Assembly (NCBI RefSeq): GCF_017798205.1
Contig: NZ_CP060010.1
Coordinates: 1 to 64,000 of the forward strand
Length of the DNA stretch: 64,000 bases
Direction of reading: 5' to 3'
From: Cognatishimia activa
GTDB lineage: Bacteria > Pseudomonadota > Alphaproteobacteria > Rhodobacterales > Rhodobacteraceae
In this document: positions 17,894-28,324 of the stretch, piece after piece
How positions within the stretch are numbered: the first letter of the stretch is position 1
Layout of the letters: the number at the start of each line of letters is the position of its first letter
Made by a program: the position numbers and the translations under genes
Notes under the pieces: model-generated
Databases searched by the model: none
The model's input: the letters and a program-made list of their open reading frames with translations, nothing else
Told to the model about the DNA's origin: nothing

Positions 17894-19183
17894 ATGCAGC
17901 CGAGCAGCGAAAACCGCAGTTTTCTTTTCTTACAGGGGCCTCATGGGCCGTTTTTTCGTTTGCTTGCGGATATGGTGGCGAAATCGGGCGCGGATGTTTG
18001 GCGGGTTGGGTTTAATGCAGGCGATCAGGCGTTTTGGTCTGATATGTCGCGCTATATTCCCTATCGTGGCGATCTGCTCGATTGGCCTGCGGAATTCACC
18101 CGGATTGTTGACGAGAAAAACGTCACGGATGTCGCGCTCTATGGCGACACACGCGGCGTCCATGCCGAAGCTATTCGGATCGCCAAAACACGCGGCCTGA
18201 CGGTCCATATTTTCGAAGAGGGCTATTTGCGCCCCTTCTGGGTCACTTATGAGCGCGATGGCTCGAACGGGCATTCCCGACTGATGGACATCACCATCCC
18301 TCAAATGCAAGAGGCCTTGGCCGGTGCGGATATGGAATCCCCCATGCCTCCGGCCCATTGGGGCGACATGCGCGAGCATATCTTTTACGGCGCGCTCTAT
18401 CATTGGTTTGTGATGTTCGCGAATGGCAAATACCCCGCGTTTCAACCGCATCGCGCCTTGAACGTGCGGCAGGAATTTGCGCTGCATTGCCTGCGGCTGT
18501 TGAAAATGCCCCGCCACGCGATTCAACGCCGGATTGCCACCTGGCGGATCCGCCATGGCGGCTTCCCCTATCACCTATGCCTCTTGCAGCTGGAACATGA
18601 CACCAGCTTTCAGGAACATTCACCGTTTTCCACCATGAGTGAATTTATCGAGCTGGTGGTTGAAAACTTTGCGCTTGGCGCGCCAAAGCACCATCATTTG
18701 GTGTTCAAAGCCCATCCGCTTGAGGACGGCCGTGTCAAAGTGCGCAGCCTCGCAATGGAATTTGCCCGCAAATACGGCGTCGCAGATCGGGTGCATTTCG
18801 TACGCGGTGGCAAGCTCGCGCAGTTGCTCAATGAAACCCGCAGCGTGGTCACCGTGAACTCCACCGCCGGGCAACAGGCGCTTTGGCGCGGCATTCCGGT
18901 CAAGATCTTTGGCAAGGCGGTCTATGACCAGCCCGAATTCATCAGCGATCTGAGCCTGCGGAACTTTTTTGCAGGGGCAACGCGCCCGGACATGGCCGCC
19001 TATCGCGACTATCGCCGTTTTTTGCTGGAAACCAGCCAGATCGCCGGCGGATTCTACGCACATCGCGGCCGCCAACAACTCTTGCGGCAGGTCGTGGATA
19101 TGATGCTCGCAGAGGAAGATCCCTACGCCGCGCTCCAGTCCGGACGCGCCGCGCCGAGGCAACAGTTGCGTGCGATCAGCTAA
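17894..19183 (+). CDS. kpsS: Capsule polysaccharide biosynthesis protein, KpsS family
   Basis: KpsS-type proteins are cytoplasmic beta-Kdo transferases that start the Kdo linker on the lipid anchor of ABC-exported capsules. The protein begins with FLFLQGPHGPFFRLLADMV, has YGDTRGVHAEAI and HIFEEGYLRPFWVTYE, and then the Capsule_synth core with VVENFALGAPKHHHLVFKAHPLEDG and VVTVNSTAGQQALWRGIPVKIFG. It is 429 residues, normal. It is divergent from ribE and is followed by the Wza-like exporter. The symbol is given by family; the local capsule type is unknown. Confidence 0.88.
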   Translation: MQPSSENRSFLFLQGPHGPFFRLLADMVAKSGADVWRVGFNAGDQAFWSDMSRYIPYRGDLLDWPAEFTRIVDEKNVTDVALYGDTRGVHAEAIRIAKTRGLTVHIFEEGYLRPFWVTYERDGSNGHSRLMDITIPQMQEALAGADMESPMPPAHWGDMREHIFYGALYHWFVMFANGKYPAFQPHRALNVRQEFALHCLRLLKMPRHAIQRRIATWRIRHGGFPYHLCLLQLEHDTSFQEHSPFSTMSEFIELVVENFALGAPKHHHLVFKAHPLEDGRVKVRSLAMEFARKYGVADRVHFVRGGKLAQLLNETRSVVTVNSTAGQQALWRGIPVKIFGKAVYDQPEFISDLSLRNFFAGATRPDMAAYRDYRRFLLETSQIAGGFYAHRGRQQLLRQVVDMMLAEEDPYAALQSGRAAPRQQLRAIS

Positions 19184-19278
19184 AAGACACAAGGTCTAGC
19201 GCTGGATTTTATCCCAGTAATCTGGTAATTTAGCGTTAATAATTGAGGCAGAAAAACATAGGTCGAGGAGACCGAGCA

Positions 19279-20412
19279 GTGAAAACCCATTCCTCCCGTT
19301 GGGCGAAGTCTATCGCCGTGGTGGCGGCTTTGGCCGTTGTAACGTCATGCGGCTTGCCCCGCTCTGGCCCGAACAAGCGCGAGATTTATTCAGGGTCCGT
19401 TCAACAACAGGGCGACGCTTTTGTGGTGTCCGTCAATGACCGCGTGACCCGAGCCACCGCTGTGGATATGGCGCTGGGGTTCTCGAATAAATTCAAAAAT
19501 GCGGGCATCCTGGGATCTGACATTATCAGCCCCGGCGATACGCTGTCGCTGACCATTTGGGAAAACGTCGACAAGCCTTTGCTTGGCCCAGAGGGTCAGG
19601 TAGCCGCCGTTCTTGAGCAAGTACAGGTCGATGGCTCTGGCCATATCTTTGTGCCATACGCAGGCCGCATCCGTGCCGCAGGCAACACGCCAGAGGCCGT
19701 GCGCCGCATCATCCGCGGTAAGCTCGAAGATCAAACCCCCGATCCACAGGTCGAAGTGCGCCGCGTGGCAGGTGATGGCTCGACCGTATCTATTGTGGGC
19801 GCGATTGCGGGCCAAGGCGTTTATCCAATCCAACGCCCGACACGTACCCTGTCCGCGATGCTCGCGCAGGCTGGCGGTGTCACCGTACGCCCCGAAGTGG
19901 CGCAGGTCACTGTGACTCGCGGCAAGGAAACCGGCAAAATCTGGTTCCAGGATCTTTACGACAATCCGCATCTGGACATCGCGCTACGTGGCGGCGACCG
20001 CATTCTGGTCGAGGCCGACACCCGCGCCTTTACCGCACTTGGCGCGACTGGCACGCAGACGCGTATGACCTTTGACAACCAAGCCATTTCGGCGATTGAG
20101 GCAATTGCCCAAGTCGGAGGCCTGAACACCCGAGCGGCTGACCCAACCGGCGTTTTTGTCTTCCGCAACGAACCTGCAGAGATCGCGAATGTCGTGATGG
20201 GCCGCGACGATCTGATCGGCGCACAGCGTCTGGTCTATGTGCTTGATCTGACGCAGCCCAATGGCATGTTCCACGCGCGCGATTTTGTCATTCGCGACGA
20301 TGACACGCTCTATGTGACCGAAGCGCCGTTCACCCAGTGGGATAAGACGATCTCTGCCCTTACCGGATCTGCAGGCCAGATCAGCGGTCTGACGTCTTTG
20401 ACAGGCGGCTAA
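19279..20412 (+). CDS. Polysaccharide export outer-membrane lipoprotein (Wza/KpsD family)
   Basis: This protein should form or help form the outer-membrane channel for capsule export. The N-terminus is a lipoprotein signal (hydrophobic SIAVVAALAVV with lipobox VTSC). A Poly_export domain follows (ISPGDTLSLTIWENVD and VDGSGHIFVPYAGRIRAAG), then SLBB-type segments. The GTG at 19279 is chosen over an in-frame TTG at 19243 because GAGGAG lies 8 bases upstream and it gives a clean signal peptide. It has 377 residues. kpsC starts 2 bases after its stop, but a terminator hairpin lies just inside kpsC. Confidence 0.9.
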   Translation: MKTHSSRWAKSIAVVAALAVVTSCGLPRSGPNKREIYSGSVQQQGDAFVVSVNDRVTRATAVDMALGFSNKFKNAGILGSDIISPGDTLSLTIWENVDKPLLGPEGQVAAVLEQVQVDGSGHIFVPYAGRIRAAGNTPEAVRRIIRGKLEDQTPDPQVEVRRVAGDGSTVSIVGAIAGQGVYPIQRPTRTLSAMLAQAGGVTVRPEVAQVTVTRGKETGKIWFQDLYDNPHLDIALRGGDRILVEADTRAFTALGATGTQTRMTFDNQAISAIEAIAQVGGLNTRAADPTGVFVFRNEPAEIANVVMGRDDLIGAQRLVYVLDLTQPNGMFHARDFVIRDDDTLYVTEAPFTQWDKTISALTGSAGQISGLTSLTGG

Positions 20413-20414
20413 GG

Positions 20415-22409
20415 GTGATCACGCCCCAGATGAAAGACCCACACGCCGAGGACCAAAATCCTCGGCGTGTTTTTGTCTATAACGGCGGCTTTCTGTGGCA
20501 ACGGCGTCTGCGTCGGATCATGCAACTGGCGGGCTTTCCCATTGCATTAGGGCGCCCCAACGAAGGGGATCTGGTGGGCGTATGGGGGCAAAGCCCCATT
20601 GCGCCACGAGGTGAAGCCATGGCTGCGCGCTATGACGTCCCGCTTTTGCGCGTCGAGGATGCCTTTTTGCGCTCTCTTCACCCGGGCCGCGCCGGAGAGC
20701 CTCCGATGGGGCTCCTTATCGATCAATCGGGCGTTCACTTTGACGGGCGCACGCCCAGCGATCTGGAAACGCTTCTGGCCACGCACCCTCTGGATGACGC
20801 AGCGCTTTTGACCCGTGCCCGCGCCGCGATCGAGCGCATTCAGGACGCGCATCTTAGCAAATACAACGCCTTTCTGCCCGACGCCCCTGCCCCTTCACCG
20901 GGCTATGTCCTTGTCATAGACCAGACTCGCGATGACGCCGCCGTGCGCGCCTCTGGCTCAACGGATGCCGACTTTCAAGAAATGCTGGTGATGGCGCAAG
21001 AAGAACATCCCGGTGTACCTGTGCTGATCAAAACCCATACAGAGACACAGCAAGGGTTTCGCGAGGGGTATTTCGGCCAAAAGGATGTGAACGAACGGGT
21101 CAAACTCTGGGATCAACCGATTTCGCCCTGGGTGCTGTTTGAAGGCGCGGTCGGCGTTTATACGATGTCCTCGCAAATGGGGTTTGAAGCGATCTACGCA
21201 GGCCATAAACCGCGCGTCTTTGGGCAGCCATTTTATGCGGGTTGGGGGCTGACCACGGATCAGAACGCGCCTGCACGACGACAACGGGTTCTGACCAAAG
21301 CCCAACTCTTTGCCGCCGCGATGATGCTTTACCCAACATGGTACGATCCATTGCGAGACCAGCTTTGCGAGATCGAAGACGTGATCGGCGCGCTGGAGGC
21401 GCAAGCTCGGGCGTGGCGCGAAGACCATCAAGGCTGGACAGGCGACAACATAAGACTCTGGAAACGCGCGCATTTTCAGAAGTTTTTCGGTGACACAAAG
21501 CGAATGGGCTTTGGCAAAGCCAAACCAGAGCGCCCCGCGATGGTCTGGGGCGCCAGCGATCAGGACGCCACCCGCGTCGAGGACGGGTTCCTTAGATCGC
21601 GAGGTCTAGGCGCCGAGTTGGTGCCGCCGTTATCCCTGATCCTTGACCGCTCGGGGATTTATTTTGACCCCTCTCGCCCGTCGGATCTGGAAAGGCTGAT
21701 CTCTAAACGCACGCGCCTCTCGCCCGCCCAAACACAGCGCGCCGCGCGTTTGATAGAGACGATCACAGCCCATCACCTGAGCAAATATAATCTGGATGGC
21801 CAACTCCCTCCCCTGCCCGCGGGCCACCGGATTCTCGTGCCCGGTCAGGTCGAGGACGATGCGTCGATCCTCTTAGGTGCAGGCGACATCCGCACCAATC
21901 TTGACCTGCTGACCGCCGTGCGCCAGGCGAACCCAGACGCGGCGATTGTCTATAAAGAACATCCCGACGTGGTCGCAGGTCTACGCACAGGCAAGGTCGA
22001 GAACGCCGGTGACATCGCGGATGTTGTCATCACGGATGCGAATATCTCAGCCCTGCTCGCCGAGGTTCAGGAGGTGCAGACAATGACCTCTCTCACCGGA
22101 TTTGAAGCGCTGATGCGGGGGCTGCCTGTGACGACATATGGCGTGCCGTTCTATGCGGGCTGGGGGCTCACGCGGGATATGTCCGAGGTGCCCGAGCGCC
22201 GTACAGCGAGACCGAGCCTTGAAGGTTTGGTCCATGCCTGCCTCATCGACTACCCGCGCTATTTTGATGCCAAGGCAGTCTTACCCTGTTCCGTTGAACA
22301 CGCTGTGAACCTGCTGAAATCAGGCGAAATCGCACATCCGGGTCGCCTGAACCGTTTGCTGTCCAAGGCACAGGGGGTCTTTGCCAGTTACCAGCACCTC
22401 TGGCGTTAA
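20415..22409 (+). CDS. kpsC: Capsule polysaccharide biosynthesis protein, KpsC family
   Basis: KpsC adds alternating Kdo residues to extend the capsule linker. The protein has two related Capsule_synth halves. Each carries VEDAFLRS or VEDGFLRS, LILDRSGIYFD or LLIDQSGVHFD, HLSKYN, and GLPVTTYGVPFYAGWGLT or a close variant. It is 664 residues, as expected. The start is GTG at 20415; an ATG at 20430 is possible. A perfect terminator-like hairpin covers codons 9-20 of this reading frame, where the conserved RRVFVYNGGFL begins, so the hairpin is both coding and a possible attenuator. Its last 4 bases overlap the convergent ribD. Confidence 0.9.
   Translation: MITPQMKDPHAEDQNPRRVFVYNGGFLWQRRLRRIMQLAGFPIALGRPNEGDLVGVWGQSPIAPRGEAMAARYDVPLLRVEDAFLRSLHPGRAGEPPMGLLIDQSGVHFDGRTPSDLETLLATHPLDDAALLTRARAAIERIQDAHLSKYNAFLPDAPAPSPGYVLVIDQTRDDAAVRASGSTDADFQEMLVMAQEEHPGVPVLIKTHTETQQGFREGYFGQKDVNERVKLWDQPISPWVLFEGAVGVYTMSSQMGFEAIYAGHKPRVFGQPFYAGWGLTTDQNAPARRQRVLTKAQLFAAAMMLYPTWYDPLRDQLCEIEDVIGALEAQARAWREDHQGWTGDNIRLWKRAHFQKFFGDTKRMGFGKAKPERPAMVWGASDQDATRVEDGFLRSRGLGAELVPPLSLILDRSGIYFDPSRPSDLERLISKRTRLSPAQTQRAARLIETITAHHLSKYNLDGQLPPLPAGHRILVPGQVEDDASILLGAGDIRTNLDLLTAVRQANPDAAIVYKEHPDVVAGLRTGKVENAGDIADVVITDANISALLAEVQEVQTMTSLTGFEALMRGLPVTTYGVPFYAGWGLTRDMSEVPERRTARPSLEGLVHACLIDYPRYFDAKAVLPCSVEHAVNLLKSGEIAHPGRLNRLLSKAQGVFASYQHLWR
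20441..20474 (+). terminator. Terminator-like hairpin inside the start of kpsC
   Basis: ACACGCCGAGGA (20441-20452) and TCCTCGGCGTGT (20459-20470) form a perfect 12-bp stem with a CCAAAA loop. Counting the last stem base, five T follow (20470-20474). It lies 29 bases after the stop of the export lipoprotein gene and 26 bases into the kpsC frame. Confidence 0.85.
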
Positions 22410-23500
22410 GGGCGACGCCACATGCTCATGATGTCATCGCCAACACGCTCTTGGGACGCGAGCGTAAGACGTGGGGCCTCGGCCATTTTCTGAACACCCA
22501 AAGCGCCAATGCCCGGATGCCCCTCGGCCCCCAACGCAAGACCGGCCGTAAAGACGATCAGTTGATCCACCAACCCCGCCTGCAGCAAAGACGCCGCAAG
22601 AGACCCGCCCCCTTCACAGAAGACACGCGTAAGCCCCTGCGCCCCAAGCGCCTTGAGCAAAGCGCCCGGATCAAGCTGGGCTCCGTTTAGGTCAGAAGGC
22701 AGCAGGGTCGCGCCGGCCTCAGACCAGCTTGACTTACGCGCCTCCAGAGCATCAGGCCCATGCACCAGCCAAACAGGCACGTCCCGCGCGGTTTTGGCCA
22801 AAACACTGTCCATAGCCAGATCCAGACGACGGCTGGCCACCACACGCACAGGTTGCTGCACGATGCCCATGTCACGCACGGTCAAAGACGGATCATCGGC
22901 GCGCGCTGTGCCTCCGCCCACAAGCACCGCATCGTGATTGGCCCGCTGTGCATGAACGCGACGCCGCGCCTCGGGACCGGTGATCCATTTGCTTGCGCCA
23001 GTCGCTGTGGCGATCCGCCCGTCCAGCGTCATGGCGAGTTTCAAAGTTACAAAGGGCCGCCCCTCGTCGGTTTTCAGGAAAAATCCCCTTAGATCCCAAG
23101 CCGCTTCGTCTGCCAAGACGCCTGTGGTGACGTCTATGCCCGCATCCTCTAGCATCTTGAGGCCACGCCCAGACACCCGCGGGTCATTGTCCTTGAGCCC
23201 CACAACCACGCGCGCAACGCCCGCCTTGATCAACGCCTCCGCGCAAGGCGGCGTTTTTCCATAATGAGAACAAGGCTCTAAGGTTACATAGGCCGTCGCC
23301 CCCAAGGCTGCCGCCCCCGCTTGCGCCAAGGCCTGAGGTTCCGCATGCGGCCGTCCGCCAGGGGCCGTGGAGCCGCGACCGACGATGCGACCGTCTTTGA
23401 CGATGACACATCCCACAGCCGGATTAGGCCAGCAACGCCCCTGCCCGCGTCGCCCCAACGTAAGGGCGAGCGCCATGTACCTTTTGTCGTCTTGGATCAA
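22406..23500 (-). CDS. ribD: Bifunctional diaminohydroxyphosphoribosylaminopyrimidine deaminase / 5-amino-6-(5-phosphoribosylamino)uracil reductase
   Basis: RibD carries out the deaminase and reductase steps of riboflavin synthesis. The zinc deaminase domain has HAEPQAL (H52, E54) and [16 protein letters not shown] (C77, C86). The reductase domain follows from about residue 145 ([26 protein letters not shown], and [11 protein letters not shown]). It has 364 residues. The start is a TTG at 23500 that overlaps the nrdR stop (TTGA). The next ATG, eight codons later, would cut into DKRYMALAL, where family members have conserved sequence, so the TTG is preferred. It converges on kpsC with a shared TTAA. 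Confidence 0.95.
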   Translation of the reverse strand: MIQDDKRYMALALTLGRRGQGRCWPNPAVGCVIVKDGRIVGRGSTAPGGRPHAEPQALAQAGAAALGATAYVTLEPCSHYGKTPPCAEALIKAGVARVVVGLKDNDPRVSGRGLKMLEDAGIDVTTGVLADEAAWDLRGFFLKTDEGRPFVTLKLAMTLDGRIATATGASKWITGPEARRRVHAQRANHDAVLVGGGTARADDPSLTVRDMGIVQQPVRVVASRRLDLAMDSVLAKTARDVPVWLVHGPDALEARKSSWSEAGATLLPSDLNGAQLDPGALLKALGAQGLTRVFCEGGGSLAASLLQAGLVDQLIVFTAGLALGAEGHPGIGALGVQKMAEAPRLTLASQERVGDDIMSMWRRP

Positions 23501-23964
23501 TCTTCGGGCTTTACGTCTGGCCGCAGCTCAGAGACGAATTTGTCGAAATCATCCGCCGCTTGGAAGTTTTTATAGACCGAGGCAAAGCGCACATAGGCAA
23601 CCGTGTCGATGCGCGCGAGGGCCTCCATGACGATCTCGCCGATGGTCTTGGACGGGATGTCCGTTTCCCCCATGCTTTCAAGACGGCGCACGATGCCCGA
23701 AATCATCTGATCAATGCGCTCTGGCTCCAGCGGGCGTTTTTGCAGAGCGATGCGGATCGAGCGTTCCAGCTTGTCACGGTCAAAATCCTCGCGACGACCG
23801 CTGGATTTCACCACCACCAGATCGCGCAGCTGCACGCGTTCATAGGTGGTAAACCGGCCCCCACAGGACGGACAAAACCGACGCCGCCGGATCGAGACAT
23901 GATCCTCTGCAGGGCGTGAATCCTTCACCTGGGTGTCAACATTTCCGCAAAATGGGCAGCGCAT
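23497..23964 (-). CDS. nrdR: Transcriptional repressor NrdR
   Basis: NrdR represses ribonucleotide reductase genes in response to ATP and dATP. The N-terminal zinc ribbon is CPFCGN (3-8) and CPSCGG (31-36). An ATP-cone domain follows, with [16 protein letters not shown] and the [14 protein letters not shown] stretch. It has 155 residues, the standard length. Its stop overlaps the TTG start of ribD; the nrdR-ribD pair is common in proteobacteria. The 124 bases upstream hold a perfect DnaA box string at 24016-24024, which may be chance. Confidence 0.96.
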   Translation of the reverse strand: MRCPFCGNVDTQVKDSRPAEDHVSIRRRRFCPSCGGRFTTYERVQLRDLVVVKSSGRREDFDRDKLERSIRIALQKRPLEPERIDQMISGIVRRLESMGETDIPSKTIGEIVMEALARIDTVAYVRFASVYKNFQAADDFDKFVSELRPDVKPED

Positions 23965-24088
23965 TGTGGTCCCCCAACCTTCAACTCTGTCAATCGTATT
24001 GGGGCGTTCCCCCAGTTATCCACAGGCACTATAGGGGCTATACTTCACTTTGGGTAGAGGGGAAATTCACCCCCCAGATAAAGCGTAA

Positions 24089-24502
24089 CTATGCGTTAAA
24101 GTAAGAGGCAATCCGGCGGGTATGGGGCGCGTTTCTGTGCTCAAACACATAGATCCCTTGCCATGTGCCCAGCATCATCTGACCATTCTGTACAGGGATC
24201 GAAAGGCTGACGGGCATCATCGCGGCCTTGATATGGGCGGGCATATCGTCGGGGCCTTCGTAAGTGTGGGTCAGATAGGACATCGACGGGTCCGTGGTCG
24301 GCGGCACCAAACGGTGAAAATAGTTCTGCAGGTCCGTTTGCACTTCGGGATCTGCGTTTTCCTGGATAAGCAGGCTCGCCGAGGTATGCCGGATCATCAG
24401 GGTTAACAGCCCATCGCCTGCGCCAACGCAGCTGCGCGCCACCTCGCGTGTGATTTCATAAAGGCCAGCGCCGTGCGTCTGGATTGTCAGCTCTTGGATC
24501 AT
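24089..24502 (-). CDS. YjbQ/UPF0047 family protein (secondary thiamine-phosphate synthase)
   Basis: A 137-residue cytoplasmic protein of the UPF0047 family. The family has weak thiamine-phosphate synthase activity; its physiological role is not settled. The signature runs VGAGDGLLTLMIRHTSASLLIQEN, with conserved histidines here and in TYEGPDDMPAHIKAAMM. The C-terminal GTWQGIYVFEHRNAPHTRRI is also typical. It is divergent from the GH16 gene and has no obvious functional link to it. Confidence 0.9.
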   Translation of the reverse strand: MIQELTIQTHGAGLYEITREVARSCVGAGDGLLTLMIRHTSASLLIQENADPEVQTDLQNYFHRLVPPTTDPSMSYLTHTYEGPDDMPAHIKAAMMPVSLSIPVQNGQMMLGTWQGIYVFEHRNAPHTRRIASYFNA

Positions 24503-24540
24503 AGAGAGACCCTGATACGGACCACGGTCAAAGGCAAGGC

Positions 24541-24607
24541 GTTAACCATGATTGCGGAAATTCGTTAACTTTTGTGCGCCAGCCCGAATAGTTAACAAAA
24601 CCTTAAC
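24541..24607 (+). promoter_or_regulatory. Cluster of CtrA-type binding motifs before the GH16 gene
   Basis: TTAA (24592-24595), seven bases, and TTAAC (24603-24607) give the full CtrA consensus TTAA-N7-TTAAC, ending 22 bases before the GH16 start codon. GTTAACCAT at 24541-24549 contains the 8-base CtrA half-site TTAACCAT. A third GTTAAC lies at 24564-24569. Binding by CtrA is inferred from these motifs. Confidence 0.5.
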
Positions 24608-24629
24608 GTCAATTCCCAACGAGGTCGCG

Positions 24630-25343
24630 ATGCTGAAACGCGCTCTGCTGTGCTCTGCCCTGTGCACTGCCACCCCTGTTTTGTCGCAAGATCAGAGCTT
24701 TGACGACACATTCAAACAGCTATCTGATCGTCGCTGGCATGTGGCACATTATGACTTTCGCCACCCCAGCTTTGATACCGATTGGCGGCGCGCCCGTGTG
24801 CGCATTCACCACGGCCTGCGCCTGAGCCTTGCACCGCATACAGAAGGGTTAAACCGCTTTGCAGGCGGTTCGATCCGCACCTTGGAAACGCTGCACTACG
24901 GGCGCTATTCGGTGCAGATCCAACCCGCCAAGGGCGACGGGCTTGTGACTGGGTTTTTCACCTATACCGGCCCCTATTACGGCACGCGTCATGACGAGAT
25001 TGACATCGAGTTTCTGGGCAAGGACACGACGAAACTGCATGTCGCGTGGTTTGTGGACGGGCAGCTGCGTGAGCGCGATATCCCGCTGGGTTTTGACGCC
25101 GCAACCTGCCTGCACACATATGAATTTGACTGGCATCCGAAGGGGATAGACTGGCATGTGAATGGAAGTAAGGTCTTTGGCATCGACGCGCATATCCCGC
25201 GCATCCCGGGGCGGCTCTATGCCAATATCTGGGCTGTGGATCCTTCGATTGCACATTGGGCGGGCCAGGCAGATCCTGCGCTACAGGTCACGTCCGTGAT
25301 CAAATCGATCAGCTTTCGTCCCTATCAAACTCCGGACTCTTAA
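24630..25343 (+). CDS. Secreted glycoside hydrolase family 16 beta-glucanase
   Basis: GH16 enzymes cleave beta-1,3 or beta-1,3-1,4 glucans and related polysaccharides. After a signal peptide (KRALLCSALCTATPVLSQ) comes the jelly-roll domain with the catalytic motif DEIDIEFLG. The nucleophile and acid/base would be E123 and E127, with D125 between them. It has 237 residues. The ATG at 24630 is chosen because it gives the signal peptide; the frame is open further upstream. It may trim the cell's own exopolysaccharide, like ExoK/ExsH, or digest external glucan. The last 4 bases overlap the convergent SRPBCC gene. Its promoter has CtrA-like sites. Confidence 0.87.
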   Translation: MLKRALLCSALCTATPVLSQDQSFDDTFKQLSDRRWHVAHYDFRHPSFDTDWRRARVRIHHGLRLSLAPHTEGLNRFAGGSIRTLETLHYGRYSVQIQPAKGDGLVTGFFTYTGPYYGTRHDEIDIEFLGKDTTKLHVAWFVDGQLRERDIPLGFDAATCLHTYEFDWHPKGIDWHVNGSKVFGIDAHIPRIPGRLYANIWAVDPSIAHWAGQADPALQVTSVIKSISFRPYQTPDS

Positions 25344-25873
25344 GCGCCCTCAACCAGCTTTTTCAGATTGTTAAGGCCCTGCTCATAGTCAGGCCCAACC
25401 CAGCCATCCATCATCAGGCCCATCCAGCGAAACATCGGGTTATTGCCATTGTCCGAGGTAAAACCCCAAGTGACCGCCGTGCCGCCCTCAGAGGCGACCA
25501 GATTAAAATAGGCCGTGGCCGTGCCCATCTCGCCAAAATCCAAGGCCGTGACCAACCGACGGGGATCTTGCGCTTCGATGATGATCATATTGCCAGAGCC
25601 GACCTGCGGATGTTCGGACTGCCAGCTCATCGCCGCGCCGACGCCTTCGGGTACGTCGTTGAACGCAAGCTGGATATCAGTGTCTCGGTCCAGCCACGGC
25701 GACCAGGCCTGATTGGCGCGGAGGTTCGCGATATAGGGAAAGATCACTTCGGGCGCTGCATTCATCGTCACCGTGCGCGCAACAGAGGTTTCCTTTGGCA
25801 ACAGAAACGCCCCACCGACGAAGATCACGGCCAAAACGACGATCAGACGAATGACCCATTTGATGACACCCAT
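25340..25873 (-). CDS. SRPBCC-family membrane-anchored protein
   Basis: The protein has an N-terminal membrane helix or signal anchor (residues 4-25: KWVIRLIVVLAVIFVGGAFL) followed by a START/SRPBCC (polyketide cyclase-like) domain. Typical pieces are VTMNAAPEVIFPYIANLRANQAWSPW and GTATAYFNLVASEGGTAVTWGF. This fold has a hydrophobic pocket, but no ligand or reaction can be read from the sequence. It has 177 residues. It converges on GH16 with a shared TTAA and lies downstream of the small membrane gene on the same strand. Confidence 0.75.
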   Translation of the reverse strand: MGVIKWVIRLIVVLAVIFVGGAFLLPKETSVARTVTMNAAPEVIFPYIANLRANQAWSPWLDRDTDIQLAFNDVPEGVGAAMSWQSEHPQVGSGNMIIIEAQDPRRLVTALDFGEMGTATAYFNLVASEGGTAVTWGFTSDNGNNPMFRWMGLMMDGWVGPDYEQGLNNLKKLVEGA

Positions 25874-25933
25874 AACATGCTCCCCTCTTACTCCTGAGAA
25901 GCTTATATCATGAGGTCGCGAAATCGCGAAAAG

Positions 25934-26220
25934 TCAGGGGGTCGGCTTGCGGATGATCACGCGGGCAAGGATCCAAGACAGGATCAAAACGATCACGAGA
26001 TAGATCAGGATCGGAATGCCACCCATGAAAGAGGCCACAAGAACAAAGGCATAGAGGCTGTTGGCCATTTCCGCGAGCCAGATCCAATCCGGTGAGCAGG
26101 CCGCGACCTGCATGGAGCCTTCGTTCCAGCCGCTACAGCGGGACATGATCCAGATGGGCACAGCAAAGCTGAGAAAAAGAAAGGCGAGGAATACTCCTCG
26201 CCGTTTCCATTTATAACTCA

Positions 26221-26221
<1 letters not shown>
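25934..26221 (-). CDS. Small membrane protein of unknown function downstream of rpoD
   Basis: A 95-residue open frame with two membrane helices (about 9-26 and 56-88) and two cysteines (SRCSGW and VAACSP) in the loop between them. I do not recognise a family. It starts with GTG one base into the rpoD stop codon (TAGTG). Codons 6-13 (RRGVFLAF) fall on a hairpin followed by a T-rich run that looks like the rpoD terminator. The gene may therefore be expressed only by read-through, or may not be real. The hydrophobic layout and length argue for a real gene. Confidence 0.5.
26171..26202 (-). terminator. Probable rpoD terminator inside the next reading frame
   Basis: On the minus strand GGCGAGGA and TCCTCGCC pair perfectly around GTAT and run into TTTCTTTTTCTC. 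It lies about 20 bases after the rpoD stop and within the first codons of the small membrane gene. Confidence 0.75.
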
Positions 26222-28200
<1,979 letters not shown>

Positions 28201-28226
28201 GTTCTGCTCCTACACCTGAGTCTCGG

Positions 28227-28267
28227 GTGATTCGTTGACACGAATCAATAGCGTGATTCTGTGATTC
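28227..28267. promoter_or_regulatory. Inverted and direct repeats upstream of rpoD
   Basis: TGATTCGT (28228-28235) and ACGAATCA (28240-28247) form a perfect 8-bp dyad around TGAC. GTGATTC occurs three times, at 28227-28233, 28253-28259 and 28261-28267. They lie 27-67 bases before the rpoD start codon. No T run follows on either strand, so this is not a terminator; a protein-binding site or leader structure is more likely. Confidence 0.4.
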
Positions 28268-28324
28268 GCACACCCAGATAACCCCGATTTCTTTATCAAT
28301 TCTTCACCATAAGTGATGATGTGA

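Noticed and set aside
24016-24024. A perfect DnaA box (TTATCCACA) upstream of nrdR.
   Set aside because: A single 9-base match is expected by chance about once in two windows of this size; no second box or AT-rich unwinding region is near, so this is not an origin.
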